64,000 nucleotides of DNA from Pauljensenia sp018375675 (GTDB lineage Bacteria; Actinomycetota; Actinomycetes; Actinomycetales; Actinomycetaceae): positions 62,001-126,000 of the forward strand of contig JAPWAE010000001.1 of the NCBI GenBank assembly GCA_041432705.1. Direction: 5' to 3'. The notes under the pieces are model-generated. The model saw only the letters and a list, made by a program, of their open reading frames with translations, ran no database searches and was not told where the DNA came from. This document shows positions 27,101 through 35,229 of this stretch, piece after piece. The translations under genes were made by a program, and so were the position numbers. The stretch's first letter is position 1; each line of letters starts with the position of its first letter.

Positions 27101-27713
27101 GAGTGTGCTCGCCCTGTGTCGTGCGGCTGATCCTCACCTGAGCGCGGACGATGCGGCCGAACTGAGTCGTGCCGTCGCCGCGGATGGCGCTGCCTGGGCA
27201 TCCGATTACGGAGCCAACCGCGACGTTACCGGCATGGTCTGTGAGCGTAATGTCCTGCGCTACCGTTCCACGCCGGTCCTTGTGCGCGCCGGGAGCGGGA
27301 CTGCCCTCGCCGACACTGTGCGTGTGCTGGCAGCGGGTGTCCTCGCGGGTGGCCCCATCGGGCTGTCCGTTGCCGATGAGCTTCCGGCTACCATCCGGGA
27401 GCTACTGGAGGGCTGGGATATCGAGGTGACGGTCGAAGACTCGCACTCGTGGGATTCTCGCCTGGCGATGGTGGCGAACTCCGGTGGCCTGGGCATGCGA
27501 GTGCGTGTCCTCGGTCCGCGCGATGAAAGCTCGCAGCAGCGCTGGGCGGACGCGAGCCGCGCGAGCGGTGGCAGCCCCGACGTGGCCCTGTACACGGGTG
27601 CCGTCACGGCCTGGCCGCACTCGGAGCTGCTGCCGTTCCTGCGTGAGCAGGCAGTCTCGATCACGAACCACCGTTTCGGAACCCCGCTCGACCTGGCAGC
27701 GGATCTCCTCTGA
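24150..27713 (+). CDS. putA: Bifunctional proline dehydrogenase / L-glutamate gamma-semialdehyde dehydrogenase
   Basis: 1187-residue PutA that oxidises proline to glutamate in two steps. The N-terminal FAD-dependent proline dehydrogenase (about 60-460) contains VKGANLSMEKVDAE, YKRMLNWAMTPER and the barrel end YVPVVNPREFDVAISYLVRRLEEN. The aldehyde dehydrogenase (about 500-985) carries Glu741 (LLGETSGKN) and nucleophile Cys775 (HAGQKCSAS). A C-terminal extension (about 990-1187) resembles the extra domain of longer PutAs. No N-terminal ribbon-helix-helix, so it should not self-regulate by DNA binding. Start ATG 24150 has a TGGAGG site. Confidence 0.95.
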   Translation: MANAAVPTPSHHNASARRCPDDLWALGERAIIRARRWADESAFEPTPRSAKLLSRILADPDGLTFTTRFVDDVVRPADLDVASAAMKRLSAGRKNFLPPALAAAMGLGSTASLLAPRTVTAVARRVFREIVGDLVVDATDKGLGPALARLRQGGHRLNVNLLGEAVLGEKEASHRLAEVSRLVTREDVDYVSIKVSAVTGPHNPWGFEEVVDHGVSALLPLYRLARDHGTFLNLDMEDYKDLDLTIAVFTAILDQPDMRGYEAGIVLQAYLPDSLGALQRLQEWARARVDAGGSRIKVRIVKGANLSMEKVDAEIHGWELTTWPSKQATDTNYKRMLNWAMTPERTRAIRLGVAGQNVFDIAFAYELRAARGVEDSVEFEMLSGMATGIQEVVRRDVGSLLLYVPVVNPREFDVAISYLVRRLEENAAPENFMSGVFDIATNEDIFARERDRFLAALSDVDPDAPLPVPNRVQDRLAERQAGVPAEQGSLAERARRPFVSEADSDPALAANRQWARDIAAAIPASTRGVEAVRAGAQALSSNEAIDGLVEASTKAAHAWQALAPEERAAALHRVGDVLAARRGELIEVAGSEAGKTIDQADPEVSEAIDFCHHYAQASLQLSDETYMAGARFVPVNVTVVASPWNFPVAIPVGGVAAALAAGSAVILKPAPPAKRCAAELVAAFHEAGVPRELVALAPLEDGDVSRYLVTHQGVDRVVLTGSYDTARLFRSWKPDMHLLGETSGKNAIIVTPSADPDLAVRDIVHSAFAHAGQKCSASSLLILVGSAGRSSRIARQLVDAAASLRVGLPASLDSQVGPVVVPDDEKAVRGLTTLGEGEHWVLKPRYLGDGLWTPGIRAGVVPGSEFHLTEYFAPVLGVMRVDTLEDAIEAVNEVDYGLTSGLHTLDTDELATWLEGIEAGNLYVNRGITGAIVRRQPFGGWKRSAIGSTTKAGGPSYLLGLGEVEPDRDAMAGESSAPVEALDPSVLALCRAADPHLSADDAAELSRAVAADGAAWASDYGANRDVTGMVCERNVLRYRSTPVLVRAGSGTALADTVRVLAAGVLAGGPIGLSVADELPATIRELLEGWDIEVTVEDSHSWDSRLAMVANSGGLGMRVRVLGPRDESSQQRWADASRASGGSPDVALYTGAVTAWPHSELLPFLREQAVSITNHRFGTPLDLAADLL

Positions 27714-27757
27714 GCCTCGCATCCTGAGAGCGGATGGGGAATCCAGACGCTCAAGGC

Positions 27758-27800
27758 ATGGGCAAGCGCCCGCGACGCCTCGTCGCGGGCGCTTGCCCAT
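27758..27800 (+). terminator. Strong hairpin after putA
   Basis: A perfect 20-bp stem (27758-27777 with 27781-27800; core GGGCAAGCGCCCGCGACG) with a three-base loop, 44 bases after the putA stop. It lacks a U-run, as is frequent for actinobacterial terminators. Confidence 0.7.
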
Positions 27801-27831
27801 ACGTGCGCGGGGCGCAGCGGGGGAGTGGATG

Positions 27832-27876
27832 AAAAACGCCGGAGGGGCGAGCCTGTTGGCTCGCCCCTCCGGCGTT
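27832..27876 (-). terminator. rpmB rho-independent terminator
   Basis: A 19-bp stem (27835-27853 with 27858-27876; core CGCCGGAGGGGCGAGCC) with loop TGTT. On the minus strand the stem is followed by a run of five T, giving a classical terminator 15 bases after the rpmB stop. Confidence 0.8.
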
Positions 27877-27890
27877 ACGTCAGTGTCGAC

Positions 27891-28082
27891 TCAGATCGCG
27901 CGGGCGACCTTGTCGGACTTCAGGCACTTGGTGCAGACGTTCAGGCGCTTGGGCGTCCCATTGACAAGGGCGCGAACGCGCTGAATGTTCGGATTCCACC
28001 GGCGGTTGGTGCGAACGTGCGAGTGCGACACGCTCTTGCCGAAGCCGGGTCCCTTACCGCACACGTCACAAACGGCAGCCAC
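27891..28082 (-). CDS. rpmB: 50S ribosomal protein L28 (zinc-ribbon form)
   Basis: 63-residue ribosomal protein. MAAVCDVCGKGPGFG and the later NVCTKC give two CxxC pairs, the zinc-binding C+ form. HSHVRTNRRWNPNIQRVR is the conserved core. It is monocistronic and divergent from the DAK2 gene; the rpmB / dak2-recG neighbourhood is found in many Gram-positive bacteria. Confidence 0.97.
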   Translation of the reverse strand: MAAVCDVCGKGPGFGKSVSHSHVRTNRRWNPNIQRVRALVNGTPKRLNVCTKCLKSDKVARAI

Positions 28083-28175
28083 GATGTTCTCCTCGGTATG
28101 TCTTCCAGTTCAGTCTTTGTCTCCGCGCTTGCGGAGAACGCATCCTTCGGTGCTTGAACCGAAGGCAACCATGAC

Positions 28176-28205
28176 AGAATAGCGGACGAACCACGCTTTC
28201 AACAA
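28176..28205 (-). promoter_or_regulatory. Probable rpmB promoter
   Basis: On the minus strand TTGTTG (28205-28200) and TATTCT (28181-28176) are 18 bases apart. The transcript would start near 28169 and have an 85-base leader. The 202-base divergent gap 28083-28284 also supplies the promoter of the DAK2 gene, which could not be placed. Confidence 0.5.
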
Positions 28206-28284
28206 GTCGCAGCCGATCTGGGTCGTGTCAGGTCGCACACACCGAGCCGTGCAGGGACAATGGAAGGGGGCTGAAAGGGGAGTC

Positions 28285-29898
28285 ATGGAACTGAATGCAT
28301 CTGTCATCATCGACGCGTGTCGCGCCGGGGCTGAGGAGGCCGCCAGGCTCGCGCCTTTCCTTGACGACCTGGACGGATGGGACGGGGCGGACTGCGACAC
28401 GGGCTCGAATGGTGCAGCGACGATGGCTGCACTCGAGGCCGCGATGGATTCCCTGGACCCGCGTGCTCACCTGCGCGACGCGCTCGAAGCGGCCGTGGAG
28501 ACGATTATCCGCCGCGGCCTCGGACACAGCGGCATGGCCCTCGGAGCTCTTTTTGAGGCGTGGGCCAGCGCTCTCGGGGACGAACACCATGTCACGCCTC
28601 TCGTCCTGCGCCGCATGCTCGCCGCCTCCCTGACTCCCGTGGCCTCCTCCATCGAGTGGTCCGATGCCCTCGTGGAAATGCTCGGCGGCGCGGTGCGCGA
28701 ACTTGAAGACCTGGGGGCGACGCTCCCGGAGGTCGACGACGTTTTCTCTCGTTTCTCTTCCCAGGCGCAGATTGGCCTCGTCGAGGCGACGAACGAGGCG
28801 ACGGGGCGCATCGACCCCGGTGGTGCTTTCATTGCCCTGGTCCTGGCGTGCATCGACGCTTCGATGCGAGACGACGCCGGAATCCTTCAGTCGTTTACTG
28901 CGATGCTGGCCGACCTTGCGGAGCGCCATTCGCGTGCGCCCGAGGCCGCCTCCCCGCCGCCCGGCCGCGACTTCACGGTCGACATCATCCTGGAGGGTAC
29001 GCAGGAGGATCTGGACGCCCTGCTCGCGCGCCTTGGTGGCCTGGGGGCGCGGCTGTCCTACGTGGGCAGGGTTGATCTCTTTGGCATGGGGGAGTGGAGA
29101 CTGCACGTGGACACCTCCGCGCCGCTGGCCGCGCACCCCACGTCGGGACAGGTCATTCGCTTCCAGGTCTGCGATGCTCGCCCGGACGCGCAGATCGGCA
29201 TTGATGAGCTTGCTGACGAGGGCCTGAGTCACCGCGGCGTGCGCCTGCTGCAGCGCCGCCCGATGCGCCGCGTCGAGCGTGCCCGCGTCATCGCCTGCAC
29301 CAGGGCCCCCGGCCTCGTCGAAGACCTTGCGCGCGCAGGAGCGGTCGTCTTCTTGGAGCTGAGCTCTGGGGACGCTGCAGGCATCGTGTCAGCGGCGACC
29401 TCGCGCACGGGAGTGACCCTCGTGGCCACGTGCGACGAGGCCAGTGCCTCCCTGGTCGGTACCGTGGCCTCGGTGCTGCCCTCGCCCGCCCCGGGTGTTC
29501 CAGCGATTTTGCGTGCGGGTAGCCGCGACGACCTGGACGTCCTCGCTGTCGCTCGCGCCTGTGCCCCGCTGTTCGTGCCCCAGCCGGGCGGTGTGGAGGC
29601 CGCTCCGACGCTGGCGCGCATGCTGCGCGACGGCGCACACGACGCCCTCGCCTCGTGCGCGAGCGCGCCGCTGCCCCCGGGCGGCGACCCGGAGGGCATT
29701 GCTGAGGCCCTGGCCGAGGCGTCGCGTGGCGGTAGCAATGCCTGGCGCCTCCTTATCTCGCGCGACGACGACGGTCCCTACACCGTGGCCACCGTTCGCC
29801 AGCTGCTTTCCACGCGCGACGCCTCCTCGACGATTGATCTGGAGACCTGGGACGGCGGGCAGAGCGGGCCGAGCCTGGTCGCGGGGTGCGCCTCGTGA
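28285..29898 (+). CDS. DAK2-domain protein, FakA-like fatty acid kinase candidate
   Basis: 537 residues. The N-terminal DAK2 domain keeps the Mg-ATP motif as DCDTGSN (about residues 37-43, family DGDTGTN) and the second glycine motif GHSGMALGALFEAW. The middle and C-terminal parts correspond to the FakA/YloV linker and DegV-like domains. FakA phosphorylates fatty acids bound to a FakB partner; no FakB (DegV) gene is in the window. The position before recG matches Gram-positive yloV. ATG 28285 has an AAAGGGG site; a longer reading from 28225 is rejected. Confidence 0.8.
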   Translation: MELNASVIIDACRAGAEEAARLAPFLDDLDGWDGADCDTGSNGAATMAALEAAMDSLDPRAHLRDALEAAVETIIRRGLGHSGMALGALFEAWASALGDEHHVTPLVLRRMLAASLTPVASSIEWSDALVEMLGGAVRELEDLGATLPEVDDVFSRFSSQAQIGLVEATNEATGRIDPGGAFIALVLACIDASMRDDAGILQSFTAMLADLAERHSRAPEAASPPPGRDFTVDIILEGTQEDLDALLARLGGLGARLSYVGRVDLFGMGEWRLHVDTSAPLAAHPTSGQVIRFQVCDARPDAQIGIDELADEGLSHRGVRLLQRRPMRRVERARVIACTRAPGLVEDLARAGAVVFLELSSGDAAGIVSAATSRTGVTLVATCDEASASLVGTVASVLPSPAPGVPAILRAGSRDDLDVLAVARACAPLFVPQPGGVEAAPTLARMLRDGAHDALASCASAPLPPGGDPEGIAEALAEASRGGSNAWRLLISRDDDGPYTVATVRQLLSTRDASSTIDLETWDGGQSGPSLVAGCAS

Positions 29899-32033
29899 GC
29901 GCACTCGACGTTCCTCTGTCCCTGCGCCTGCCGAAAAAGACGGCGAAGGCCCTCGAGGGGGCGGGTGTGGCGACGGTTGGTGACCTGCTGCTGGTCGCGC
30001 CGCGCCGCTACTACCACTGGGGCCGCCTCACGCCGCTGTCCTCCCTGCGCGAAGGTGAGGACGTGACGATCCTTGCCGAGGTCGCCGGAGCACACCTGGT
30101 CGCCAACCGATCCGGCTCGGGCGTGCGCTTGGAAGTCACCCTCACCGACGGCGTTCAGTTCCTGTCGGCGACCTTCTTCGCGAAGAACCAGTACAAGCTC
30201 GCCCCCATCGAGCGTCTGCTGACGCCGGGGCAGTCTTTCCTCTTCGCCGGCAAGGTCGGGGCCTACCGCGGCAAGCTGCAACTCACCCATCCCTCCTTCG
30301 AGGGTGTGGACGGGGAGGACATTGAGCGCATCGCCTCGCGCCCCATCCCGATCTACCCGGCGACCGGATCGCTGGCCTCGTGGGCGATCGCCCGTGCAGT
30401 CGGCATGGTGCTGGACCACCTGGACGATGCCGATGTGCCCGACCCGGTTCCCGTCGATGTCCGCGAGCGCGCTGGCTTTGCTTCCCACGCCGAGTGCCTG
30501 CGCGCCCTGCACCAGCCCGAGACGGACGAGGACTATCAGCAGGCCCGCAAGGCCCTGGCCTTCGCCGAGGCCTTCGTCCTCCAGGTGGGGCTGGCCGCGC
30601 AGCGTCGGGGCGTGCGGGCCGTGGCGGCACTGGCCTCGCCGATCGACGCGCCACTGTGCGAGCGTTTCCGGCAGTCGCTGCCTTTTGAGCTCACGGACTC
30701 CCAGCGCGAGGCCGTCGCCCAGATCGGGGCCGACCTGGCCGGCGAGGTGCCGATGCAGCGGCTCCTGCAAGGAGACGTGGGATCGGGCAAGACAGTCGTT
30801 GCCCTCAGCGCGCTGCTCCAGGTGGTCGCTGCCGGTCACCAGGGTGCGTTCGTTGCGCCGACCGAGGTCCTGGCGGAGCAGCACGCCGCCTCCCTGCGGG
30901 CGCTCCTGGCGCCCCTGGGGATGGACGCCCCGGACGTTCGCCTGCTGACGGGCTCGACGACGCCAGCCGCCCGCCGCGAGATTCACAGCGCGATGAACGC
31001 GGCAGAGCCGCTCATCGTTGTGGGAACCCACGCTCTCTTCCAGGAGAGCGTGCGTTTCGCGGACCTGGCTCTCGTCGTCGTCGACGAGCAGCATCGCTTC
31101 GGCGTCGAGCAGCGAGCCGCGCTGCGCGGGGCACGCGAAGACGGGCGCGCGGTTCACGAGCTCGTCATGACCGCGACACCGATTCCGCGAACGATCGCCA
31201 TGACCGTCTTCGGAGATCTCGACGACACGCGCATGAGCGGCATGCCCTCGGGGCGCACCCCCGTGGCCACCTACCTCGCCGACAGCGCCAACGCCGCGTG
31301 GGTGGAGCGCACGTGGGCTCGGGCCGCAGAGGAGATCGCCCAGGGGCGTCGCGTCTACGTCGTGTGCCCGCGCATCGACGCCTCCGACGACGTCGCCGAC
31401 GCCGAGGAGGAAGGTGCGCGCCCCCTCGCCTCCGTTGAGGAGGTCGCTGCGTACCTGCGCTCCCACCCGGCTCTGTCCGGCATCGCCATCCACGAGCTGA
31501 CGGGACGTACTCCCTCGTCGGTGAAGGCGCAGATCATGGAGGATTTCTCAGCCGGACGTACACCCCTCCTCGTCGCGACAACCGTCATCGAGGTTGGCGT
31601 CGACGTGTCGGCGGCGACCCTCATGGTCATCCTCGACGCCCAACAATTCGGCCTCGCCCAGCTCCATCAGCTGCGCGGGCGCGTCGGACGCTCCTCCCTG
31701 CCGTCGCTGTGCATCGCCATGCATCGCCACGAACTCACGGACTCGGGCAGGGCGCGCCTGCAGGCTTTCGCGGATACGACCGACGGTTTCGAGCTCGCCG
31801 AGGCCGACCTGCGCCTGCGCAAGGAAGGCGACGTGCTTGGAGCCGGCCAGTCGGGCACGGCCACCCACCTGCGCTTCCTCTCGGTGCGCCGCGACGAGGC
31901 GCTCATCCGCCGTGCGAAAGGCGAAGCCGAAACCCTCCTGGAACAGGACCCGATGCTGGAGTGCCACCCGGACCTCGCCCGGGCGCTGCGCGCCGCATCG
32001 GATGGACAGATCGAGTGGATGCAACGCTCCTGA
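29895..32033 (+). CDS. recG: ATP-dependent DNA helicase RecG
   Basis: 712-residue SF2 helicase that remodels stalled forks and branched DNA. The wedge/OB domain lies in the first 250 residues. Helicase motifs follow: Walker A GDVGSGKTVV, Walker B VVDEQHRFG (DEQH), TATPIPRT, and QLRGRVGRSS in motif VI. The GTG at 29895 overlaps the upstream TGA (GTGA); another GTG at 29886 is possible. Confidence 0.95.
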   Translation: MSALDVPLSLRLPKKTAKALEGAGVATVGDLLLVAPRRYYHWGRLTPLSSLREGEDVTILAEVAGAHLVANRSGSGVRLEVTLTDGVQFLSATFFAKNQYKLAPIERLLTPGQSFLFAGKVGAYRGKLQLTHPSFEGVDGEDIERIASRPIPIYPATGSLASWAIARAVGMVLDHLDDADVPDPVPVDVRERAGFASHAECLRALHQPETDEDYQQARKALAFAEAFVLQVGLAAQRRGVRAVAALASPIDAPLCERFRQSLPFELTDSQREAVAQIGADLAGEVPMQRLLQGDVGSGKTVVALSALLQVVAAGHQGAFVAPTEVLAEQHAASLRALLAPLGMDAPDVRLLTGSTTPAARREIHSAMNAAEPLIVVGTHALFQESVRFADLALVVVDEQHRFGVEQRAALRGAREDGRAVHELVMTATPIPRTIAMTVFGDLDDTRMSGMPSGRTPVATYLADSANAAWVERTWARAAEEIAQGRRVYVVCPRIDASDDVADAEEEGARPLASVEEVAAYLRSHPALSGIAIHELTGRTPSSVKAQIMEDFSAGRTPLLVATTVIEVGVDVSAATLMVILDAQQFGLAQLHQLRGRVGRSSLPSLCIAMHRHELTDSGRARLQAFADTTDGFELAEADLRLRKEGDVLGAGQSGTATHLRFLSVRRDEALIRRAKGEAETLLEQDPMLECHPDLARALRAASDGQIEWMQRS

Positions 32034-32044
32034 GGTGCGCCCAG

Positions 32045-32056
32045 TAGGGTAGGGGT
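32045..32056 (+). promoter_or_regulatory. -10 box of a leaderless rsmD transcript
   Basis: TAGGGT at 32045-32050 is followed by six bases and the rsmD ATG at 32057. No SD. It would give the rsmD-coaD genes their own start after recG. Confidence 0.5.
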
Positions 32057-32695
32057 ATGACCAGAATCGTCGCAGGCAGCGCCAAGGGGCGTACCCTCGC
32101 CGTGCCCAAGTCCGGCACCCGGCCCACCTCCGAGCGGGTTCGCGAGGCTCTCTTTTCGCGCCTGGACCACATGAACGTGCTGGACGGTGCGACCGTCCTC
32201 GACCTCTACGCCGGAACGGGCGCCCTCGGCCTGGAAGCCCTGTCGCGCGGAGGCACCCACGCCACCCTCGTCGAAAAGGCTTCGGCTGCCGCCCGCGTCG
32301 CCTCCGCGAACGTTCGCTCCACGGGGCTGCCCGCCCGAGTCGTCACCGCCGATGCCCGCTCCTACCTGGGGGCGCGCAGCGGGGAAGCGCTCGCGGGAGA
32401 CATCGACCTGGTATTCATTGATCCTCCTTACGACATCGCTGAGGACGACATGACGACGGTGCTGGCCTCCCTCGGTCCGTGGATCGGCCCCGATGCCCTC
32501 GTCGTCGTCGAACGCTCTACGCGCGCGCCCGCCCCCACGTGGCCGGATTTCCTCGTTCTCGAGGACCGGCGCACCTGGGGTGAAACCGTCGCCTACTTCG
32601 CCGGTCCACCCCTGCCCAAGGACGAATCCGCCGACAGCCCGCAGCCCGTCGAGGACACCCAGGCCTCGTCGTACGCGGAGGAGGAAGACCGATGA
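32057..32695 (+). CDS. rsmD: 16S rRNA (guanine966-N2)-methyltransferase
   Basis: 212-residue SAM-dependent methyltransferase. TRIVAGSAKGRTLAVPKSGTR is the RsmD N-terminus, DLYAGTGALGLEALSRG the SAM motif I, and FIDPPYDI the catalytic D-P-P-Y motif. The C-terminal about 25 residues are acidic and disordered. It overlaps coaD by ATGA, the usual rsmD-coaD pair. Confidence 0.95.
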   Translation: MTRIVAGSAKGRTLAVPKSGTRPTSERVREALFSRLDHMNVLDGATVLDLYAGTGALGLEALSRGGTHATLVEKASAAARVASANVRSTGLPARVVTADARSYLGARSGEALAGDIDLVFIDPPYDIAEDDMTTVLASLGPWIGPDALVVVERSTRAPAPTWPDFLVLEDRRTWGETVAYFAGPPLPKDESADSPQPVEDTQASSYAEEEDR

Positions 32696-33162
32696 TCGCG
32701 CTGTTCCCCGGTTCTTTTGACCCCTTCACCAACGGGCACCTCGACGTCGCCGAGCGCGTCTGTGCCATCGCCGACCGACTCATCATCGGTGTCGGAGCGA
32801 ACCCCGCCAAGCGCGGTCTGATCGCTCCCGAAGAGCGCGTCAGGCTCATCCGGGAGGCCACCGGCCACCTCGGCGGCGTCGACGTTGTCCTCCTGCAGGG
32901 CGCGACCATGGACGAGGCGTCGCGCCTGGGAGCCACCCTCATCGTTAAGGGCGTGCGCTCGTCGATCGACGTGGACTACGAGGCTCCCCAGGCGGTCTTC
33001 AACCGTGAGATCGGGGGCATCGACACCTGGTGGATTCCGACCCGTCCGACCCTTGCACATATCTCCTCGAGCGCCGTGCGCGAACTCGTGGGTCTGAAAA
33101 AGGATATTTCTCGGTATGTCCCTCCAGCGATTGAGCGATTTTTGACCGACAATAGAAGCTGA
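32692..33162 (+). CDS. coaD: Phosphopantetheine adenylyltransferase
   Basis: 156-residue enzyme of coenzyme A synthesis that transfers AMP from ATP to 4'-phosphopantetheine. The nucleotidyltransferase motif GSFDPFTNGHLD (TxGH type) lies at the N-terminus, the KGVRSSIDVDYE region in the middle, and ISSSAVREL near the C-terminus. Length is standard. Confidence 0.97.
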   Translation: MIALFPGSFDPFTNGHLDVAERVCAIADRLIIGVGANPAKRGLIAPEERVRLIREATGHLGGVDVVLLQGATMDEASRLGATLIVKGVRSSIDVDYEAPQAVFNREIGGIDTWWIPTRPTLAHISSSAVRELVGLKKDISRYVPPAIERFLTDNRS

Positions 33163-33192
33163 ATAATGCCCGGTGGAACGCAGGAGGCAGCC

Positions 33193-33903
33193 ATGGCTGA
33201 CACGACCGACAACCAGACTCAGGACGAGTGGAACGAGGAAACCGTCTACGGTCCCTCCACCGTGATCGCCGCCCTCGACCAGATCGAGGACCTCGTTGAG
33301 TCCTCGCGTGCGGTGCCCCTGTCGGCCTCGATCATGGTCAACAAGGCCGAAATCCTCGACCTGCTCGACCAGGCCCGTGAGGCTCTGCCGGAGGACCTTG
33401 TGGCCGCCGACGCCGTCGTCGCCGACGCGGATGCCGTGCTGGGACGCGCCGATTCTGCCGCCGAGACCCGCATCGCCGAGGCGAACTCGCGCGCCTCTTC
33501 CACCCTCGATCAGGCCAACGAGCGCGCCGCGCAGATCCTCGCCGATGCAGAGGAAGAAGCCGAGCGCACGCGCTCGCGCGCAAACGACGAGGCCACCGCG
33601 CTCGTCTCGCAGGCCCGCTCGGATGCCGAGGCCACGATCGCCGACGCGAACGCCCAGGCCGCCCGCATCGTCTCCACCGAGAACATCGTGCGCATGGCCG
33701 AGGATCGTGCCCGCGAGATCGTCTCCGAGGCCAAGCGCTCGGCAACCTCCCTGCGTGAAGGCGCCGACGACTACGTGGCCTCCTCGCTGGACGAGCTTGC
33801 CCACCTCATCTCCGACCTCGCGCGTCGCACCGACGCTGGACGTCGCACGATCGCGGAACGTCGTGGCGTCGACGTCACCGATGTGGATCTGACCAATGAG
33901 TGA
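33193..33903 (+). CDS. DivIVA-like coiled-coil protein
   Basis: 236-residue acidic protein dominated by a long Ala/Glu/Arg-rich coiled coil (about 75-190), with many hendecad-like repeats (ANSRASSTLDQANERAAQIL, then EEAERTRSRANDEATAL). The N-terminal VIAALDQIEDLVESSRAVPL segment is common to actinobacterial proteins at this place, between coaD and yceD, often annotated as cell-division or ATP-synthase-b-like. It is cytoplasmic. An AGGAGG site precedes ATG 33193. Its 3' end overlaps yceD by eight bases. Function inferred only. Confidence 0.8.
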   Translation: MADTTDNQTQDEWNEETVYGPSTVIAALDQIEDLVESSRAVPLSASIMVNKAEILDLLDQAREALPEDLVAADAVVADADAVLGRADSAAETRIAEANSRASSTLDQANERAAQILADAEEEAERTRSRANDEATALVSQARSDAEATIADANAQAARIVSTENIVRMAEDRAREIVSEAKRSATSLREGADDYVASSLDELAHLISDLARRTDAGRRTIAERRGVDVTDVDLTNE

Positions 33904-34462
33904 CAATTCCCTGACCCTGTCCCTGGCGCGGCTGCCGCGCGCTCTGGGATCGACGCTGCACCAGGATCTCGTGTGGGTCACCCCCGACGACCTGGGCACC
34001 CCGTCCATGTCGGCCGTCCCCGGCGTCCCCCTGGACGTGTCGGTGGACTTCACCAGTGTCGAGGACGGCGTGCTCGTGCAGCTGACCACCTCCGTGGATC
34101 TCATCGGGGAGTGCGTGCGCTGCCTCGACGAGGTGCGCGACCATCACGACGTCTCCAGTGCGGAGGTCTACTTCGAGGCCGACGCGCCCGCCCTGACCCC
34201 CTCCGAGGATGACGAGGAGGTCGATGATCTGTTCGTCATCGGCGAGCGCGACACGGTCGACATCGAGACGCAGCTGCGCGATGCGATCGTTCCCCTCGTG
34301 GATCCGCGCCCGCTGTGCAGCGAGGACTGCGCGGGCCTGTGCGACGTCTGCGGCGAGAAGTGGGCGGATCTGCCCTCCGACCACGAGCACTTCGTCGTCG
34401 ACCCGCGCTTGGCCTCCCTGGCCTCCCTGCTGGGCGACGACGCCGAGCCGGGGCGATCCTGA
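33896..34462 (+). CDS. DUF177 / YceD-family protein
   Basis: 188-residue protein of the YceD family, linked in many bacteria to large-subunit rRNA/ribosome assembly and usually encoded just before rpmF. A beta-rich N-terminal part (LDVSVDFTSVEDGVLVQLTT) and CVRCLDE precede a C-terminal cysteine cluster CSEDCAGLCDVCG that may bind zinc. Here rpmF (L32) is absent: the stop overlaps the rnc ATG directly. Confidence 0.9.
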   Translation: MSDNSLTLSLARLPRALGSTLHQDLVWVTPDDLGTPSMSAVPGVPLDVSVDFTSVEDGVLVQLTTSVDLIGECVRCLDEVRDHHDVSSAEVYFEADAPALTPSEDDEEVDDLFVIGERDTVDIETQLRDAIVPLVDPRPLCSEDCAGLCDVCGEKWADLPSDHEHFVVDPRLASLASLLGDDAEPGRS

Positions 34463-35184
34463 TGAGTCGTTCCAAGCACCTGCCCGTTCCTCCGCGCACC
34501 GACACGGAGGCGCTGGTGGAGGCGTGGGGGACCCGCATCGACGCCCCGCTCCTGCAGCTGGCGCTCGTACACCGGTCCTACGCGAACGAGGCCGGGGGCA
34601 TTGCGAATAACGAGCGCCTCGAGTTTCTGGGTGACTCGGTCCTGTCGATCGTGATCGCGCAGAAGCTCTACGAGCAGTACCCGGACGTCGCCGAGTCGGA
34701 CCTGTCGCGCATGCGTGCGGCGACCGTCTCCCAGCAGCCCCTGGCTGCCGCCGCCCGCCGGATCGGCCTGGGTGACTTCGTGTTCCTGGGCAAGGGCGAG
34801 TCGATGCACGGGGGGCGCGACAAGGATTCGATCCTGTCCGACACCTTCGAGGCTCTTATCGGCGCGACCTATCTGACCAGCGGCCTGGAAGAGGCGCGCC
34901 GGGTCATTCTCGAGCGCCTGAGCTTTCTTCTCGTGGATGCCCCCTCGCGCGGCCAGCACCAGGACTGGAAGACGATCCTCATCGAGCACGCGCAGGCGCA
35001 GGGCCTGGGCGAGGTCTCCTACGAGGTCGAGGGGGAAGGGCCGGACCACCAGCGCGTGTTCACAGCCCACGCTTTCGTCTCCGAGCGCCCCGATCCGATC
35101 GGCGCGGGACAGGCCTCGTCGAAGAAGCATGCGGAGAACGCGGCCGCGCAGGATGCGATGAGCCGCCTGTCTCCCGAGAAGTAG
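34462..35184 (+). CDS. rnc: Ribonuclease III
   Basis: 240-residue double-stranded RNA endonuclease for rRNA processing. The signature NNERLEFLGDSVL carries the metal-binding Glu/Asp, and the second acidic pair lies in DSILSDTFEALIGA. The C-terminal dsRNA-binding domain (about 168-236) has the GxGxSSKKHAENAAAQDAM block. The ATG overlaps the yceD TGA. The fpg/mutM gene that often follows rnc is not here. Confidence 0.95.
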   Translation: MSRSKHLPVPPRTDTEALVEAWGTRIDAPLLQLALVHRSYANEAGGIANNERLEFLGDSVLSIVIAQKLYEQYPDVAESDLSRMRAATVSQQPLAAAARRIGLGDFVFLGKGESMHGGRDKDSILSDTFEALIGATYLTSGLEEARRVILERLSFLLVDAPSRGQHQDWKTILIEHAQAQGLGEVSYEVEGEGPDHQRVFTAHAFVSERPDPIGAGQASSKKHAENAAAQDAMSRLSPEK

Positions 35185-35193
35185 TAAGTACAC

Positions 35194-35209
35194 GAGGGCG
35201 TTTGCCCTC
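35194..35209 (+). terminator. Small hairpin after rnc, within the response-regulator promoter
   Basis: GAGGGC/GCCCTC with loop GTTT, ten bases after the rnc stop. No U-run. It also sits where the -35 to -10 spacer of the next promoter would be, so it could be a regulatory palindrome instead. Confidence 0.4.
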
Positions 35210-35217
35210 CCGACGGT

Positions 35218-35229
35218 TAGAATCAACAC
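35218..35229 (+). promoter_or_regulatory. -10 box of a leaderless response-regulator transcript
   Basis: TAGAAT at 35218-35223 followed by six bases and the GTG start at 35230. No SD. Confidence 0.55.
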
